A stretch of DNA of 56,254 nt, from assembly GCF_028281305.1 (NCBI RefSeq), contig NZ_JANQKD010000100.1, forward strand, positions 1-56,254, written 5' to 3'. The DNA comes from Pelagibius sp. (lineage in GTDB: Bacteria; Pseudomonadota; Alphaproteobacteria; Kiloniellales; Kiloniellaceae). Both the position numbers and the translations under genes were made by a program. Below, piece by piece: positions 1 to 9,168 of this stretch (position 1 is the first letter of the stretch; every line of letters starts with the position of its first letter). The notes beneath the pieces were generated by a model, which saw nothing but the letters and a program-made list of their open reading frames with translations, searched no databases and was not told the DNA's origin.

Positions 1-911
<911 letters not shown>

Positions 912-1402
912 CTATATCCCCTTTCCCGCACCCTCGATTCGGCATGCAGGCATATGGTTCATGGTACTCCGACCGGCGCGCCCGTCACAGCGGCACACAC
1001 CTGCCAAAGCCGGCCAAGGCGGCCCGGCTTTCCCCTTGGATATGGGGCTGTTGCAAAAAAGACACAAGACCCAAATGGCTCAAAAACGGGCCGCCCGACA
1101 CCCCAGAGCACCGCACCAGAGAGACCCGGGACACGGCCTGACCACCGGCTGATCGGCAATCCCGACAACCGACGGACAGCGACCGGGCATGTCGCAAATA
1201 GACAATCAGTAATACTGTCACGGACGATTGGGCTAGCCACCCTGTCCCTATGATCTCGGGGCTGTCGCCCAGGACAACATCCAAGCCGCTTCGTGTTTTC
1301 CGGGCCCGGCAAACCGCCCCGCACTGCAAGAAGGCGGGGGAATACTAGGAACATCGAACCGCGCTATTTGCGGAGTCCTAGAACAACTAATGGGGGACCC
1401 AC
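912..1402. other. Intergenic region between divergent clpB and BCCT gene
   Basis: This 491-base divergent spacer holds the clpB heat-shock promoter in its left part. Near the right end a small inverted repeat (ctagga about 1345, tcctag about 1376) flanks 25 bases just before the BCCT ribosome binding site. No convincing small gene, tRNA or further promoter was recognised. Confidence 0.5.
1040..1068 (-). promoter_or_regulatory. Candidate sigma32 (RpoH) heat-shock promoter of clpB
   Basis: Read on the minus strand, CTTGTG (1063-1068) is followed after 15 bases by CCCCATAT (1040-1047). This closely matches the RpoH pattern CTTGAA, 13-17 bases, CCCCATnT. It points at clpB and predicts an untranslated leader of about 120 bases. 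The motif match is seen directly; promoter activity is inferred. Confidence 0.75.
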
Positions 1403-3025
1403 ATGAGCAATCCGGAAAGCACAGACTATGAGGTAGGCCAAGACAACATACGTCCCTTCGGCCTCGACATTCACAATCCGGTTTTCGTCGTTTCCGCACT
1501 CACCATCATTATCTTCGTCCTGCTCACCCTGGCCTTTCAGGAGGAGGCGACGAAATTCTTCGGCTGGCTGCGGCCCTTTCTGACATCGAATTTCGATTGG
1601 TTCTTTCTGCTCTCGGCGAACATCTTCGTGCTGTTCGGCGTTTTGCTTGTGGTGACGCCTTTGGGGTCGGTGCGCCTTGGCGGCGCCGATGCCAAACCCG
1701 AGTATTCCTATCTCGGCTGGTTCGCCATGCTCTTCGCCGCCGGCATGGGCATCGGCCTGATGTTCTTCGGTGTGTCCGAACCGATGTCGCATTTCGCCTC
1801 TTCCATGGGCGGCACCAGCCTGGAAAACGGCGTACGCACGGACTGGGCACCGCTCGGTGCGGCGGCTGGTGACGTCGAGGCGGCCCGCAACCTGGGCATG
1901 GCCGCAACCATCTTCCACTGGGCCCTGCATCCCTGGGCGATCTATGCCGTGGTGGCCCTGGCGCTGGCGTTCTTCGCCTACAACTACAATCTGCCGCTCA
2001 CCCTGCGCTCGGCCTTCTACCCGATCTTCGGCGAGTCCGTCTGGGGTTGGGTCGGCCACGTCATCGACACCCTCGCCGTCTTTGCCACCCTCTTCGGCCT
2101 CGCCACCTCGCTCGGCTTCGGCACCGAACAGGCGCTGGCCGGCCTCAACTATCTCTTCGGCACGCCGACCGGCAACGGCGCGCGGGTGCTGCTGATCTCG
2201 GCCATCACGGTCATCGCGCTGGTCTCCGTGCTGCGCGGCCTGGACGGCGGCGTCAAGGTGCTCTCGGAGATCAACATCGCTTTGGCGGCGCTGCTGATGA
2301 TCTTCGTGATCTTCGTCGGACCGACCGCCGCGATCTTCGAGACCATCATCGGCGGCGGCGTCGCCTATGTGAAAGAGGTCGTGCCGCTGTCCAACCCCTT
2401 CGGCCGCGAGGACGCGAACTTCTCCCAGGGCTGGACTGCGTTCTATTGGGCCTGGTGGATCTCCTGGTCGCCCTTCGTCGGCATGTTCATCGCCCGTGTC
2501 TCGCGCGGCCGCACAGTGCGCGAGTTCGTGATCTGCGTCGTCTTCGTGCCAACGGTGGTCAGCATCTTGTGGATGGGCGCTTTCGGCGGCACCGCCATCG
2601 ACCAGGTGATTGCCAACCCGGAGGCCGCGGTGCAATCGGCTTCGCTGGAGTTGAAGCTCTTCGAGATGTTGAAGGACCTGCCGCTGGCCTGGTTGACGTC
2701 GTTCCTCGGCATCGTGCTGGTGATCGTGTTCTTCGTGACATCCTCCGATTCCGGCTCGTTGGTGATCGACACCATCACCGCCGGCGGCAAGACGGACGCG
2801 CCGGTATCACAGCGCGTGTTCTGGTGCACCTTCGAAGGGCTGGTGGCCGCGGCACTGCTGCTGGTCGGCGGCGCCGGTGCCCTGACCGCCCTACAGGCCA
2901 TGGCAGTTTCCACCGGCTTCCCCTTTACCATCGTGCTGCTGCTGATGTGCGTCAGCCTGTTCATCGGCCTCAACCGGGCACGCCGGCAGGCGAACCAGGA
3001 AGCAGCCCCCACCCAGGCGGAGTAG
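1403..3025 (+). CDS. BCCT-family betaine/choline/carnitine transporter
   Basis: Inner-membrane transporter of the betaine-choline-carnitine family, probably importing a trimethylammonium osmolyte such as glycine betaine by sodium or proton symport. The 540 residues contain about 12 hydrophobic segments. The glycine-rich stretch GMGIGLMFFGVSEP is at 114-127, equivalent to the BetP Gly-Met-Gly-Ile-Gly region. The tryptophan-rich signature WTAFYWAWWISWSPFVGMF occurs at roughly 340-365, followed by the SRGRTVREF loop. The ATG at 1403 follows GGGGGACCC. The short soluble tails argue against the long regulatory C-terminus of osmosensing BetP. The substrate cannot be settled from sequence. It shares its terminator with the converging Usp gene. 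Confidence 0.92.
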   Translation: MSNPESTDYEVGQDNIRPFGLDIHNPVFVVSALTIIIFVLLTLAFQEEATKFFGWLRPFLTSNFDWFFLLSANIFVLFGVLLVVTPLGSVRLGGADAKPEYSYLGWFAMLFAAGMGIGLMFFGVSEPMSHFASSMGGTSLENGVRTDWAPLGAAAGDVEAARNLGMAATIFHWALHPWAIYAVVALALAFFAYNYNLPLTLRSAFYPIFGESVWGWVGHVIDTLAVFATLFGLATSLGFGTEQALAGLNYLFGTPTGNGARVLLISAITVIALVSVLRGLDGGVKVLSEINIALAALLMIFVIFVGPTAAIFETIIGGGVAYVKEVVPLSNPFGREDANFSQGWTAFYWAWWISWSPFVGMFIARVSRGRTVREFVICVVFVPTVVSILWMGAFGGTAIDQVIANPEAAVQSASLELKLFEMLKDLPLAWLTSFLGIVLVIVFFVTSSDSGSLVIDTITAGGKTDAPVSQRVFWCTFEGLVAAALLLVGGAGALTALQAMAVSTGFPFTIVLLLMCVSLFIGLNRARRQANQEAAPTQAE

Positions 3026-3046
3026 CCACCGCGCAGCCTGACTTCC

Positions 3047-3078
3047 AAGCCCCGCCGCTTTGGCGGGGCTTTTCTTTT
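3047..3078. terminator. Bidirectional rho-independent terminator, BCCT gene / usp
   Basis: A perfect 10-bp stem (AAGCCCCGCC with GGCGGGGCTT, loop GCTTT) is followed by a T-rich tail on the plus strand. On the minus strand an A/T-rich flank also allows use by the converging usp gene. Confidence 0.85.
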
Positions 3079-3085
3079 GCGTGCT

Positions 3086-3499
3086 TCAGCGCACGACAAA
3101 GACGGAGATATCGCTGTGGGACGCCAGGTAGCCGGCCCGTGAGGCGAAGAGATGCTCGGCGAGGCCCGGGACGCGGGATGCCATGACGATGAGGTCGGCC
3201 CCGATCGCATGGGCTTCGCGGCCCAAGGTGTCGTCGAGATCGGCGGCCGGGTCCGGGCTGGTGAGGGCATCGGCGGTAAACGCGACGCCGTACCTGGCGC
3301 TTGCGGCAGCCGCATAGTCTTCGAGCTTGCGGGCGAACTCCGCCGGGTTGTGGGCCACAGCAGTCGGGGCTGTCGATGTCACGGCAACCATCTGCACCGG
3401 TGCGCTATAGACCTTGGACAGATCGGCAGCCGTTGCCACAGCCTTGCCGAGAGCCTCGGTGTGGCCGAGATCCACCGGAACCATGATCTTCTTGTACAC
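3086..3499 (-). CDS. Universal stress protein (UspA family)
   Basis: Small cytosolic Usp-fold protein of 137 residues. The typical first strand KKIMVPVDLG at residues 3-12 and last strand ISVFVVR at the C-terminus are present. The start is GTG at 3499 with GGAGG seven bases upstream; an ATG five codons in would delete the first beta strand. The ATP-binding signature G-x2-G-x9-G-S/T near the C-terminus is not intact: the stretch reads SRVPGLAEHLFASRAGYLA, lacking the final Gly-Ser. The protein may therefore resemble the non-ATP-binding UspA class. Usp genes are often found beside transporters, here the converging BCCT gene. The specific role is unknown. Confidence 0.85.
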   Translation of the reverse strand: MYKKIMVPVDLGHTEALGKAVATAADLSKVYSAPVQMVAVTSTAPTAVAHNPAEFARKLEDYAAAASARYGVAFTADALTSPDPAADLDDTLGREAHAIGADLIVMASRVPGLAEHLFASRAGYLASHSDISVFVVR

Positions 3500-3694
3500 C
3501 TTGGGGCCTCCTCCCGCATCTCACGACCGCTGTCCGGCAGCGAACCGGCACGCCTTTTCATCAGGCGTTTACGACGGCAGGGTAGGCGCAGCGCTGCCGC
3601 CCCAGCCATGAGACAGGTCAAAGGGCCCGGATGCACGCAGCGCCGCAGCCTGCCCGGAAGGGCGTCCGAGGCCGCCTTGGCGCCGAAACAAGAA

Positions 3695-3721
3695 CCCCGC
3701 CGGGCCTTTCGGCCGGCGGGG
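3695..3721 (-). terminator. Orphan terminator-like hairpin
   Basis: Read on the minus strand, CCCCGCCGG pairs with CCGGCGGGG around a small inner stem with a GAAA loop, and TTCTTGTTT follows. No protein gene precedes it on that strand for more than 2 kb of annotated sequence, so it would end an unannotated short transcript or insulate usp. Confidence 0.5.
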
Positions 3722-3883
3722 TCGGGCATTGCCCAAAGTAGGATCAGGAGAGATCAATGCTTACCCCGCTGCGGGAAACCCGCGTCTCCGGTACCGGGCT
3801 GGATATGAGGGATCCGCACCCTGCCTCCCGGAAGCCGCTGACTCAGCAGCGAAAAGCATGGGCGGACGCTAACCCAGCTCTCA

Positions 3884-3910
3884 TGCAATTGCAACTCATT
3901 ATCAATTGCA
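3884..3910. promoter_or_regulatory. Fur-like palindromic operator candidate
   Basis: TGCAATTG (3884-3891) and CAATTGCA (3903-3910) form a perfect 8-bp inverted repeat around an AT-rich core. The minus strand contains GATAATGAGTTGCA, close to the first half of the classic Fur box GATAATGAT. The palindrome is seen; binding by Fur or a relative is inferred. Confidence 0.45.
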
Positions 3911-4012
3911 CTGCTGCAATTTTTTGTACGCCTTTGTCCATTCTCGCCGGCTGCTTGACTCCGCCCCGGCGAAAGCGCTTAGGTGCAGTGCAGCATCAAT
4001 GAAAGAAACGCG

Positions 4013-4792
4013 ATGACCGCACGCGTCGAGCAGATCCATCGTTTTCCAGTCAAAGGCCTGAACGCCGAATCCCTGGACTCCGTGACCCTGGCCCCGGCCG
4101 CCGGCCTGCCGGAGGACCGCCGCTTTGCCCTGGCCTACGGCCTGACCACCGGTGCCAAGCGCGGCTTCTTCCAGTTGACCAGGGAGGAGAAGCTGGCCCA
4201 GCTCAAGGTCACCTACGACGCTGCGGCCCCCCTTCTCACCATTCATCGTCAGGGCCGCCAGGTGGTTTCCGCCAACCCCTGCGACCAGACGGGCCGCATG
4301 TTGCTCAACCAGTTCTTCGCCGGCTTCTTTGCCGGTTCACCACGCGGTACGCCGTCGTTTCAGGAGGTCCGGGGTCCGGCGGCCTCGGACGAGTCCTCGG
4401 CTGAAGCCCTGCCGGAGGCGGTGTCCATCATCAACCTGGCCAGCGTCCGCGACTTCGAGCGGGTTGCGCGCACGACCGTCGACCCGCGACGGTTCCGCGG
4501 CAATCTTCTGATCGATGGCCTGCCAGCCTGGGACGAGTTCTCCTGGCTCGGGCGGGAACTGGTTGTCGGAAACGCACGGCTGAAGGTCACCGAACGCACT
4601 GAGCGCTGCGCAGCGACCAACGTCAATCCCGAAACAGCCGAGCGCGACATGAACATCCCGCTCACCCTGCGCAAGGGCTTCGGCCATATGGACCTTGGAG
4701 TCTATGCAGAGGTTACGCTGGGTGGCAACGTCAGGCTTGGCGATGGGGTTGCCCTTGCGGGCGCAGCAGCGGCGGATCTTCCGTTCGCCTGA
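4013..4792 (+). CDS. MOSC domain-containing protein
   Basis: Protein of 259 residues with an N-terminal MOSC beta-barrel domain (about 1-100; RFPVKGLNAESL near residue 10) and a C-terminal MOSC domain. The conserved MOSC cysteine is Cys199 in the context RTERCAATNVNPETAERD. MOSC proteins handle molybdenum-cofactor sulfur or catalyse Moco-dependent reduction, as in YcbX, YiiM and mARC. This one has no ferredoxin domain and would need a partner. The ATG at 4013 was preferred over an in-frame GTG at 3983 because the family's beginning (VxQIxRFPVKGL) follows directly. The ribosome binding site (GAAAGA) is weak. The substrate is unknown. Confidence 0.85.
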   Translation: MTARVEQIHRFPVKGLNAESLDSVTLAPAAGLPEDRRFALAYGLTTGAKRGFFQLTREEKLAQLKVTYDAAAPLLTIHRQGRQVVSANPCDQTGRMLLNQFFAGFFAGSPRGTPSFQEVRGPAASDESSAEALPEAVSIINLASVRDFERVARTTVDPRRFRGNLLIDGLPAWDEFSWLGRELVVGNARLKVTERTERCAATNVNPETAERDMNIPLTLRKGFGHMDLGVYAEVTLGGNVRLGDGVALAGAAAADLPFA

Positions 4793-4882
4793 GATTCACC
4801 GTTCGCCTGGCCGGGTCGCGCATTCCGTCCCTGCAGACGCGGTGTTCTCCGAGTGTTGAAATGCCTCAACCAAGCGGAGGCA

Positions 4883-5614
4883 TCAGGCGGAGGCGGGATC
4901 GCTTTCCACTTCGGCCGGCGCGCCGTCGCCCGCTGAACTGTCTTTAGAGGCGCTGTCCTTTGCGGCGCTGTCCTTCGGCGCAGCGTCTTTCGCAGCGGCA
5001 CTCTCCTGATCGCTGCTGCGCGCCTTGCGCGGTCGGCCACGCCGCTTGGGAGCCGGCTTCGGGGCCGCCTCTTCCTCATCGGACTTGTCGCCTGCCGGCG
5101 CCATCAGCGTCTCTGCATCCTGTCCGTTCCGGGGACCGGCGGAACCGTTTTGGTGCTGGCCGCCATCTTCGGGCGCAGTCTCGGCAGACCGGACCTCAAC
5201 AGGCCGGGTCTCCGCAGGCTGATCGGTCAGAAGAGCTTCGGCGGTTGTCTCTTCCGCCTCGCCGTTCACATGCGGCGCGGGCACAGCTTCGGCAGCCGTG
5301 CGGCTGTCGTTGCGGGCGTCCTGGCGCCTGTCGTTGCGCTGGCCGTCGGGGCGCTGTGGGTCGGTGGTATCGCTGAGAATTCTGAAGTAGTGCTCGGCGT
5401 GCTGGTAATACGCCTCGGCGGCAACCCGGTCGCCGGCCGACTGGGCGTCGCGCGCCAGCGTCAGGTATTTTTCGTAGACCTGCCGGGCATTGCCTCTGAC
5501 CCGTCCATCAGGTCCGTTGCTGTCGAAGGTATGGGGCCTGGATGGCCCGCCCCCATGTTGCTTGCGATTAGTCCGACCGCGAGGCCGACGTCCATTGTTG
5601 GAACCTTGTCTCAT
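4883..5614 (-). CDS. DUF4167 domain protein
   Basis: Conserved alphaproteobacterial protein of unknown function, here 243 residues. The DUF4167 core is at about residues 1-85. It has a basic N-terminus (NNGRRPRGRTNRKQ) and the hallmark helices RVRGNARQVYEKYLTLARDAQSAGDRVAAEAYYQHAEHYFR split around residue 60, with the typical YYQHAEHYFR ending. The basic start suggests nucleic-acid contact (inference). The remainder is acidic, low-complexity and probably disordered. Its C-terminal KDSAA-like five-residue repeats are encoded by a 15-bp tandem repeat. It lies downstream of prfA-prmC, a conserved arrangement in alphaproteobacteria. No clear ribosome binding site is visible. Confidence 0.88.
   Translation of the reverse strand: MRQGSNNGRRPRGRTNRKQHGGGPSRPHTFDSNGPDGRVRGNARQVYEKYLTLARDAQSAGDRVAAEAYYQHAEHYFRILSDTTDPQRPDGQRNDRRQDARNDSRTAAEAVPAPHVNGEAEETTAEALLTDQPAETRPVEVRSAETAPEDGGQHQNGSAGPRNGQDAETLMAPAGDKSDEEEAAPKPAPKRRGRPRKARSSDQESAAAKDAAPKDSAAKDSASKDSSAGDGAPAEVESDPASA
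4950..4994. repeat. 15-bp tandem repeat in DUF4167 3' end
   Basis: Three imperfect copies of a 15-bp unit (gcgctgtcctttgcg) lie in frame near the end of the DUF4167 gene and encode KDSAA-like pentapeptides. A more degenerate copy may precede them at about 4935. Confidence 0.7.
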
Positions 5615-5800
5615 CGTTCGCTTGCTTCAGAATGGATAACGTGCCGCCCGCGCTCCCGAAATCCAGCACGGAGCAACTCCGCTAGCTGTAAACCACACAC
5701 AGGTTAATTTGGGGTGGTTGCGCGTCTCCCGAGACGCTCGGAGCCCTTTGGCTCGGCCCCTTCAAAGTAGAGGCCTTTGACCCTTATTCCAACTCTTTTT

Positions 5801-6763
5801 TTAGCCTGTTTGCCGTGAATCCGAAGCGCTGCCGCGACTTTTGCGCGCCTGCGTGGCAAGAACGCAACGCACGGTCCCGGATAGGTCACAGGCGGTATTC
5901 ACGGCCGCGAATCCGGCGCTCTGAAGGAGCGCCGAAACCGCCTCTGCCTGGCCGGCGCCGACCTCCAAAGCGAGCAGTCCGCGCGGATCCAGCACGGCTG
6001 CGGCAGCCGGAACGAGGGCGCGGTAAGCCTCCAGACCATCGGCCCCGCCATCAAGGGCCAGGCGGGGCTCGTGGCGCGCCACCTCGGGCGCAAGAGCGGC
6101 GATGTCCGCACTGGGAATATAGGGAGGGTTGCTGACGATGATGTCCCAGGCGCCGGCTGCTCCGGGCCTGTCCGGCGCAGGCGGCAGACCGCCATGCCAG
6201 GACCCCTCCTGGAACCGCGCACGCTGCGCCAGACCGAGATGCCGGGCATTGCGTTCGGAGAGCCCGACCGCCCCCGGCGCCGCATCGATGCCGAGACCTT
6301 CGGCTTCGGGCAGTTCGCTCAGCAGCGCCAGCAGCAGGCAGCCGGAGCCGCAGCCGAGATCGAGGACGCGCAGGTCATGGCTTCCATCGCTCCGCCCGGC
6401 GCCGGACCCGGCATCGCTCCGGACCCAGGCGAGCACCGCCTCGACCAGCGTCTCGCTGTCGGGCCGCGGATCGAGGGTCTCCGGCCCCAGCAGAAACTCA
6501 AGGCTCCAGAACTCGCGCCGGCCCAGAATGCGTGACACCGGTTCGCGCCCTTCGCGCCGGCGGATGGCCGCTTCGCAGAGACGCGCCTCCTCGGCGTCCA
6601 GCGGGCGTTCGGGACGCGACAGCAGCAGTTCGGGCCCGCCGCCGAGAAGACTGCAGATCAGCAGCCGCGCGTCCCGGCGCGGGCTCTCCACACCGGCACT
6701 GCGCAATCGGGCGGTTGCAGCGTCGACGGCTGCAGCCAAGGTCGCCGGCGGGTTCGGGGTCAC
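5801..6763 (-). CDS. prmC: Release factor glutamine N5-methyltransferase PrmC (HemK)
   Basis: Methylates the GGQ glutamine of release factors RF1 and RF2 using S-adenosylmethionine. The 320 residues show the N-terminal helical substrate-binding domain, the SAM motif DLGCGSG at 135-141 and the catalytic NPPY at 212-215. The start is GTG at 6763; its first bases overlap the prfA stop (GTGA), so enzyme and substrate genes are translationally coupled. The last 15-20 residues are low-complexity and not conserved in the family. Identification is secure. Confidence 0.96.
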   Translation of the reverse strand: MTPNPPATLAAAVDAATARLRSAGVESPRRDARLLICSLLGGGPELLLSRPERPLDAEEARLCEAAIRRREGREPVSRILGRREFWSLEFLLGPETLDPRPDSETLVEAVLAWVRSDAGSGAGRSDGSHDLRVLDLGCGSGCLLLALLSELPEAEGLGIDAAPGAVGLSERNARHLGLAQRARFQEGSWHGGLPPAPDRPGAAGAWDIIVSNPPYIPSADIAALAPEVARHEPRLALDGGADGLEAYRALVPAAAAVLDPRGLLALEVGAGQAEAVSALLQSAGFAAVNTACDLSGTVRCVLATQARKSRGSASDSRQTG

Positions 6764-7836
6764 TGCAACTCCGCCAGCTTCGCCGTCTGGTCGTCGGCAA
6801 TCAGGGGGTCGATCAACTCGTCCAGGCCCTCGCCGGTCAACACACGCTCCAGCTTGTAGAGCGTCAGGTTGATGCGATGGTCGGTCACGCGGCCCTGGGG
6901 AAAGTTGTAGGTGCGGATGCGCTCGGAGCGGTCGCCGCTGCCGACCTGGCTCTTGCGCTCGGCGGCCCGCTCGTCGGCCTGCTGTTGCCGCTGCACCTCA
7001 TAGAGCCTGGCGCGCAACACCTTCATCGCCTTGGCGCGGTTCTTGTGCTGCGACTTCTCGTCCTGGCACTGCACCACCACGCCGCTCGGCAGGTGGGTGA
7101 TGCGCACCGCCGAATCGGTGGTGTTCACGTGCTGGCCGCCCGCTCCCTGGGAACGGTAGGTGTCGACGCGCAGATCCTTGTCTTCGATGTGAACGTCGAC
7201 GTCCTCCGCCTCCGGCAGCACCGCGACCGTGGCGGCGGAGGTGTGGATGCGCCCGCCCGACTCCGTCACCGGCACGCGCTGCACGCGGTGCGCCCCGGAC
7301 TCGAACTTCAGGCGCGCGAAGACACCGCTGCCGGTGATCGATGCGCTGGCCTCCTTGTAGCCGCCCAGCTCGTTCTCCGAAGTCTCGATGAGCTCGAAGC
7401 GCCAGCCCTGCTGTTCGGCGTAGCGCTGATACATGCGCATCAGGTCGGCCGCAAAGAGCGCGGCCTCGTCGCCGCCGGTTCCGGCCCGCACCTCCAGAAT
7501 GACGTTGCGGGAATCCGCCTCGTCCTTTGGAATGAGCAGAAGCTTCAGGTCCTGCTCGAGGGAGGGCAGGCGCGCCTTCAGCCCCTCAAACTCGTCCTCG
7601 GCAAGCGTGCGCATCTCGCTGTCGGAGTCCGGATCGGCAATCATCTCGGCGAGATCGGCCATCTCGTTCTGCGCCGCGCGCAGCGCCTCGATGCCCTCGA
7701 CCACCGGCGTGAGGTCGGAGAATTCCTTCAGCATCGCGGTATGCTCGGGCGAGCCCGGGTTGGCATGGGTCGCCACCAGGTTCTGCAGCTCGTCATAACG
7801 GCTGAGCACGCGGTTCAGGTTTTCATCGAGGTTCAC
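6760..7836 (-). CDS. prfA: Peptide chain release factor 1
   Basis: RF1 reads UAA and UAG at the ribosomal A site and triggers peptide release. The 358 residues are standard length. The stop-codon recognition tripeptide PVT is at 189-191, in the RF1 form rather than the SPF of RF2. The GGQ motif is at 233-235 within [18 protein letters not shown]. The start is GTG at 7836 with GGAGGA just upstream; it overlaps the hemA stop by 4 bases. The downstream prmC gene also overlaps by 4 bases, giving a coupled hemA-prfA-prmC set. Confidence 0.98.
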   Translation of the reverse strand: MNLDENLNRVLSRYDELQNLVATHANPGSPEHTAMLKEFSDLTPVVEGIEALRAAQNEMADLAEMIADPDSDSEMRTLAEDEFEGLKARLPSLEQDLKLLLIPKDEADSRNVILEVRAGTGGDEAALFAADLMRMYQRYAEQQGWRFELIETSENELGGYKEASASITGSGVFARLKFESGAHRVQRVPVTESGGRIHTSAATVAVLPEAEDVDVHIEDKDLRVDTYRSQGAGGQHVNTTDSAVRITHLPSGVVVQCQDEKSQHKNRAKAMKVLRARLYEVQRQQQADERAAERKSQVGSGDRSERIRTYNFPQGRVTDHRINLTLYKLERVLTGEGLDELIDPLIADDQTAKLAELQ

Positions 7837-9158
7837 GTCTCCTCCTCACCCTTGTCCTCCTCACCTTTGTAACCGGCCGATTTCAGATCGAAGAGCCGGC
7901 GCAGGCTGCGCTCCAGCGCTTCCCCCGCTGCAGGGTCGCTGCCTGCGGTGTGGCGCAGGGCCTCGGACGGGCCGTGCAGCAGCCTGTTGATCAACAACCG
8001 TGTGGCCGCCTCGGCATCGTCCGCGCCCTGGTCAAGCACCTCCCGGCGCACTGTCTCGAAGTGCTGCCGCAGGGCGGTGACGGAGGGGGCGGCGCTGCGC
8101 TCGGCCTGGGCCTGGCAAAAGCGGCCCAGTTCCTCCTCCACAACCGCCCAGGCCATGGCCTCGGCGGCGGCGCGGCCGCCGGCCTCGCTCTGGGCAAGCC
8201 GTTCGAGGTCGTCGAGGTCGTAGACGAAAGCGCCGTCCAGGTCCGCCACCCCGGGCTCGATGTCCGATGGCACCCCGGCATCGATCAGCAGCATCGGCTG
8301 CCGCCGCCGCCGCTTCAAGGCCGCCTCGACCTGCTCGGCATCCAGGGTAAAGCGTCCGGCGCTGGTGTCGCTGATCACGATGTCGGCCTCCGCCAGATGA
8401 TGGTCCAGCGTTTCTTTCGGCGCGAAGTTGCAGGCGAGGCGCCGCGCCACGGCCTCGGCCCGCAGCGGCGAGCTATGCATGACCAGCAGATGCTCGATCC
8501 CGGCGGCAAGGAAATCGCCCGACAGCATCTCGCCCATCTCGCCGAGACCCAGCCACAGCAGCTTGAGGGCATCGAAGCGTCCGTGCAGGTCTTCGGCGAC
8601 CTGGCGGGCGATCAGAGTCATCGAGCTGGTCTGCTGGCCGATCGGGGTTTCGCTGCGCACCCTCTTGGCGGCAGCAAAAGCCGCCTGCAGGGCGCCGTCC
8701 AGCAGCGGGCCGGAAAGCCCTGCCTCCCGGCTGGCGCGGTAGCACTGTTTCATCTGGCCCAGGATCTGCGGTTCCCCGACGACCAGGCTGTCCAGCGAGG
8801 CGGCAACGGCGAAGAGGTGGCGCAACGCCTGCGTGCCGGTATGGCAGTAGCTCTGGCCCGCCAGATCGACCGGGGAGACATCGGCCGTCCGGGCGATGCG
8901 CTGCAGCAGTTCCGCCGCCGGCGCGCGCTCCGGCCTGGCGATCACGACGAATTCCAGACGCTCGCAGGTGGCGACCGCCAGGGCTTCCTCCCAGTCGGCG
9001 CTGCGCAGCGCCTCCAGCAGCGCGCCCTGGTCCGGCTCCTCATCGAAAAAGCGTCCGCGCAGCGCGGCATTGACGCTGCGATGGCTAACGCCGACCAGAG
9101 ACAGGCGCTGAAGCTTCGCGGCACTCGCCGGGTCTCTCGTGCTGTCGCCGTCCGCCAT
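7833..9158 (-). CDS. hemA: Glutamyl-tRNA reductase
   Basis: NADPH-dependent reduction of glutamyl-tRNA(Glu) to glutamate-1-semialdehyde, the first committed step of C5 tetrapyrrole synthesis. The 441 residues carry the catalytic Cys65 in VATCERLEF and the signature GEPQILGQ in the catalytic domain. The NADP domain includes LGLGEMGE, and a C-terminal dimerisation helix follows. VGVSHRSV replaces the more usual GVNHKTAP. This shows that the organism uses the C5 route rather than the ALA-synthase route typical of many alphaproteobacteria, unless it has both. The C-terminus [11 protein letters not shown] is encoded by a 15-bp duplication. It lies 10 bases after hisS. Confidence 0.94.
   Translation of the reverse strand: MADGDSTRDPASAAKLQRLSLVGVSHRSVNAALRGRFFDEEPDQGALLEALRSADWEEALAVATCERLEFVVIARPERAPAAELLQRIARTADVSPVDLAGQSYCHTGTQALRHLFAVAASLDSLVVGEPQILGQMKQCYRASREAGLSGPLLDGALQAAFAAAKRVRSETPIGQQTSSMTLIARQVAEDLHGRFDALKLLWLGLGEMGEMLSGDFLAAGIEHLLVMHSSPLRAEAVARRLACNFAPKETLDHHLAEADIVISDTSAGRFTLDAEQVEAALKRRRRQPMLLIDAGVPSDIEPGVADLDGAFVYDLDDLERLAQSEAGGRAAAEAMAWAVVEEELGRFCQAQAERSAAPSVTALRQHFETVRREVLDQGADDAEAATRLLINRLLHGPSEALRHTAGSDPAAGEALERSLRRLFDLKSAGYKGEEDKGEEET
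7841..7870. repeat. 15-bp tandem duplication at hemA 3' end
   Basis: Two copies of cctcctcacccttgt with one mismatch. They encode the repeated [10 protein letters not shown] at the extreme C-terminus of HemA and end a few bases before the prfA start, including its ribosome binding region. Confidence 0.8.
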
Positions 9159-9168
9159 CGCCGGCCCG

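Larger units (their letters stand above)
3500..4012. other. 513-base intergenic region with Fur-like palindrome and orphan terminator
   Basis: The region holds the usp leader, a strong minus-strand hairpin at 3695-3721, a Fur-like palindrome at 3884-3910, and a possible plus-strand promoter for the MOSC gene (TTGACT at 3955-3960, 17 bases, CTTAGG). Short open frames here (for example 3757-4002 on plus) lack family resemblance and credible ribosome binding sites. A minus-strand transcript from the palindrome to the hairpin would be about 170 bases long and could be a small RNA. Confidence 0.45.

Noticed and set aside
3757..4002. Small plus-strand frame before the MOSC gene
   Set aside because: No ribosome site, no family features, and it runs across the Fur-like palindrome.
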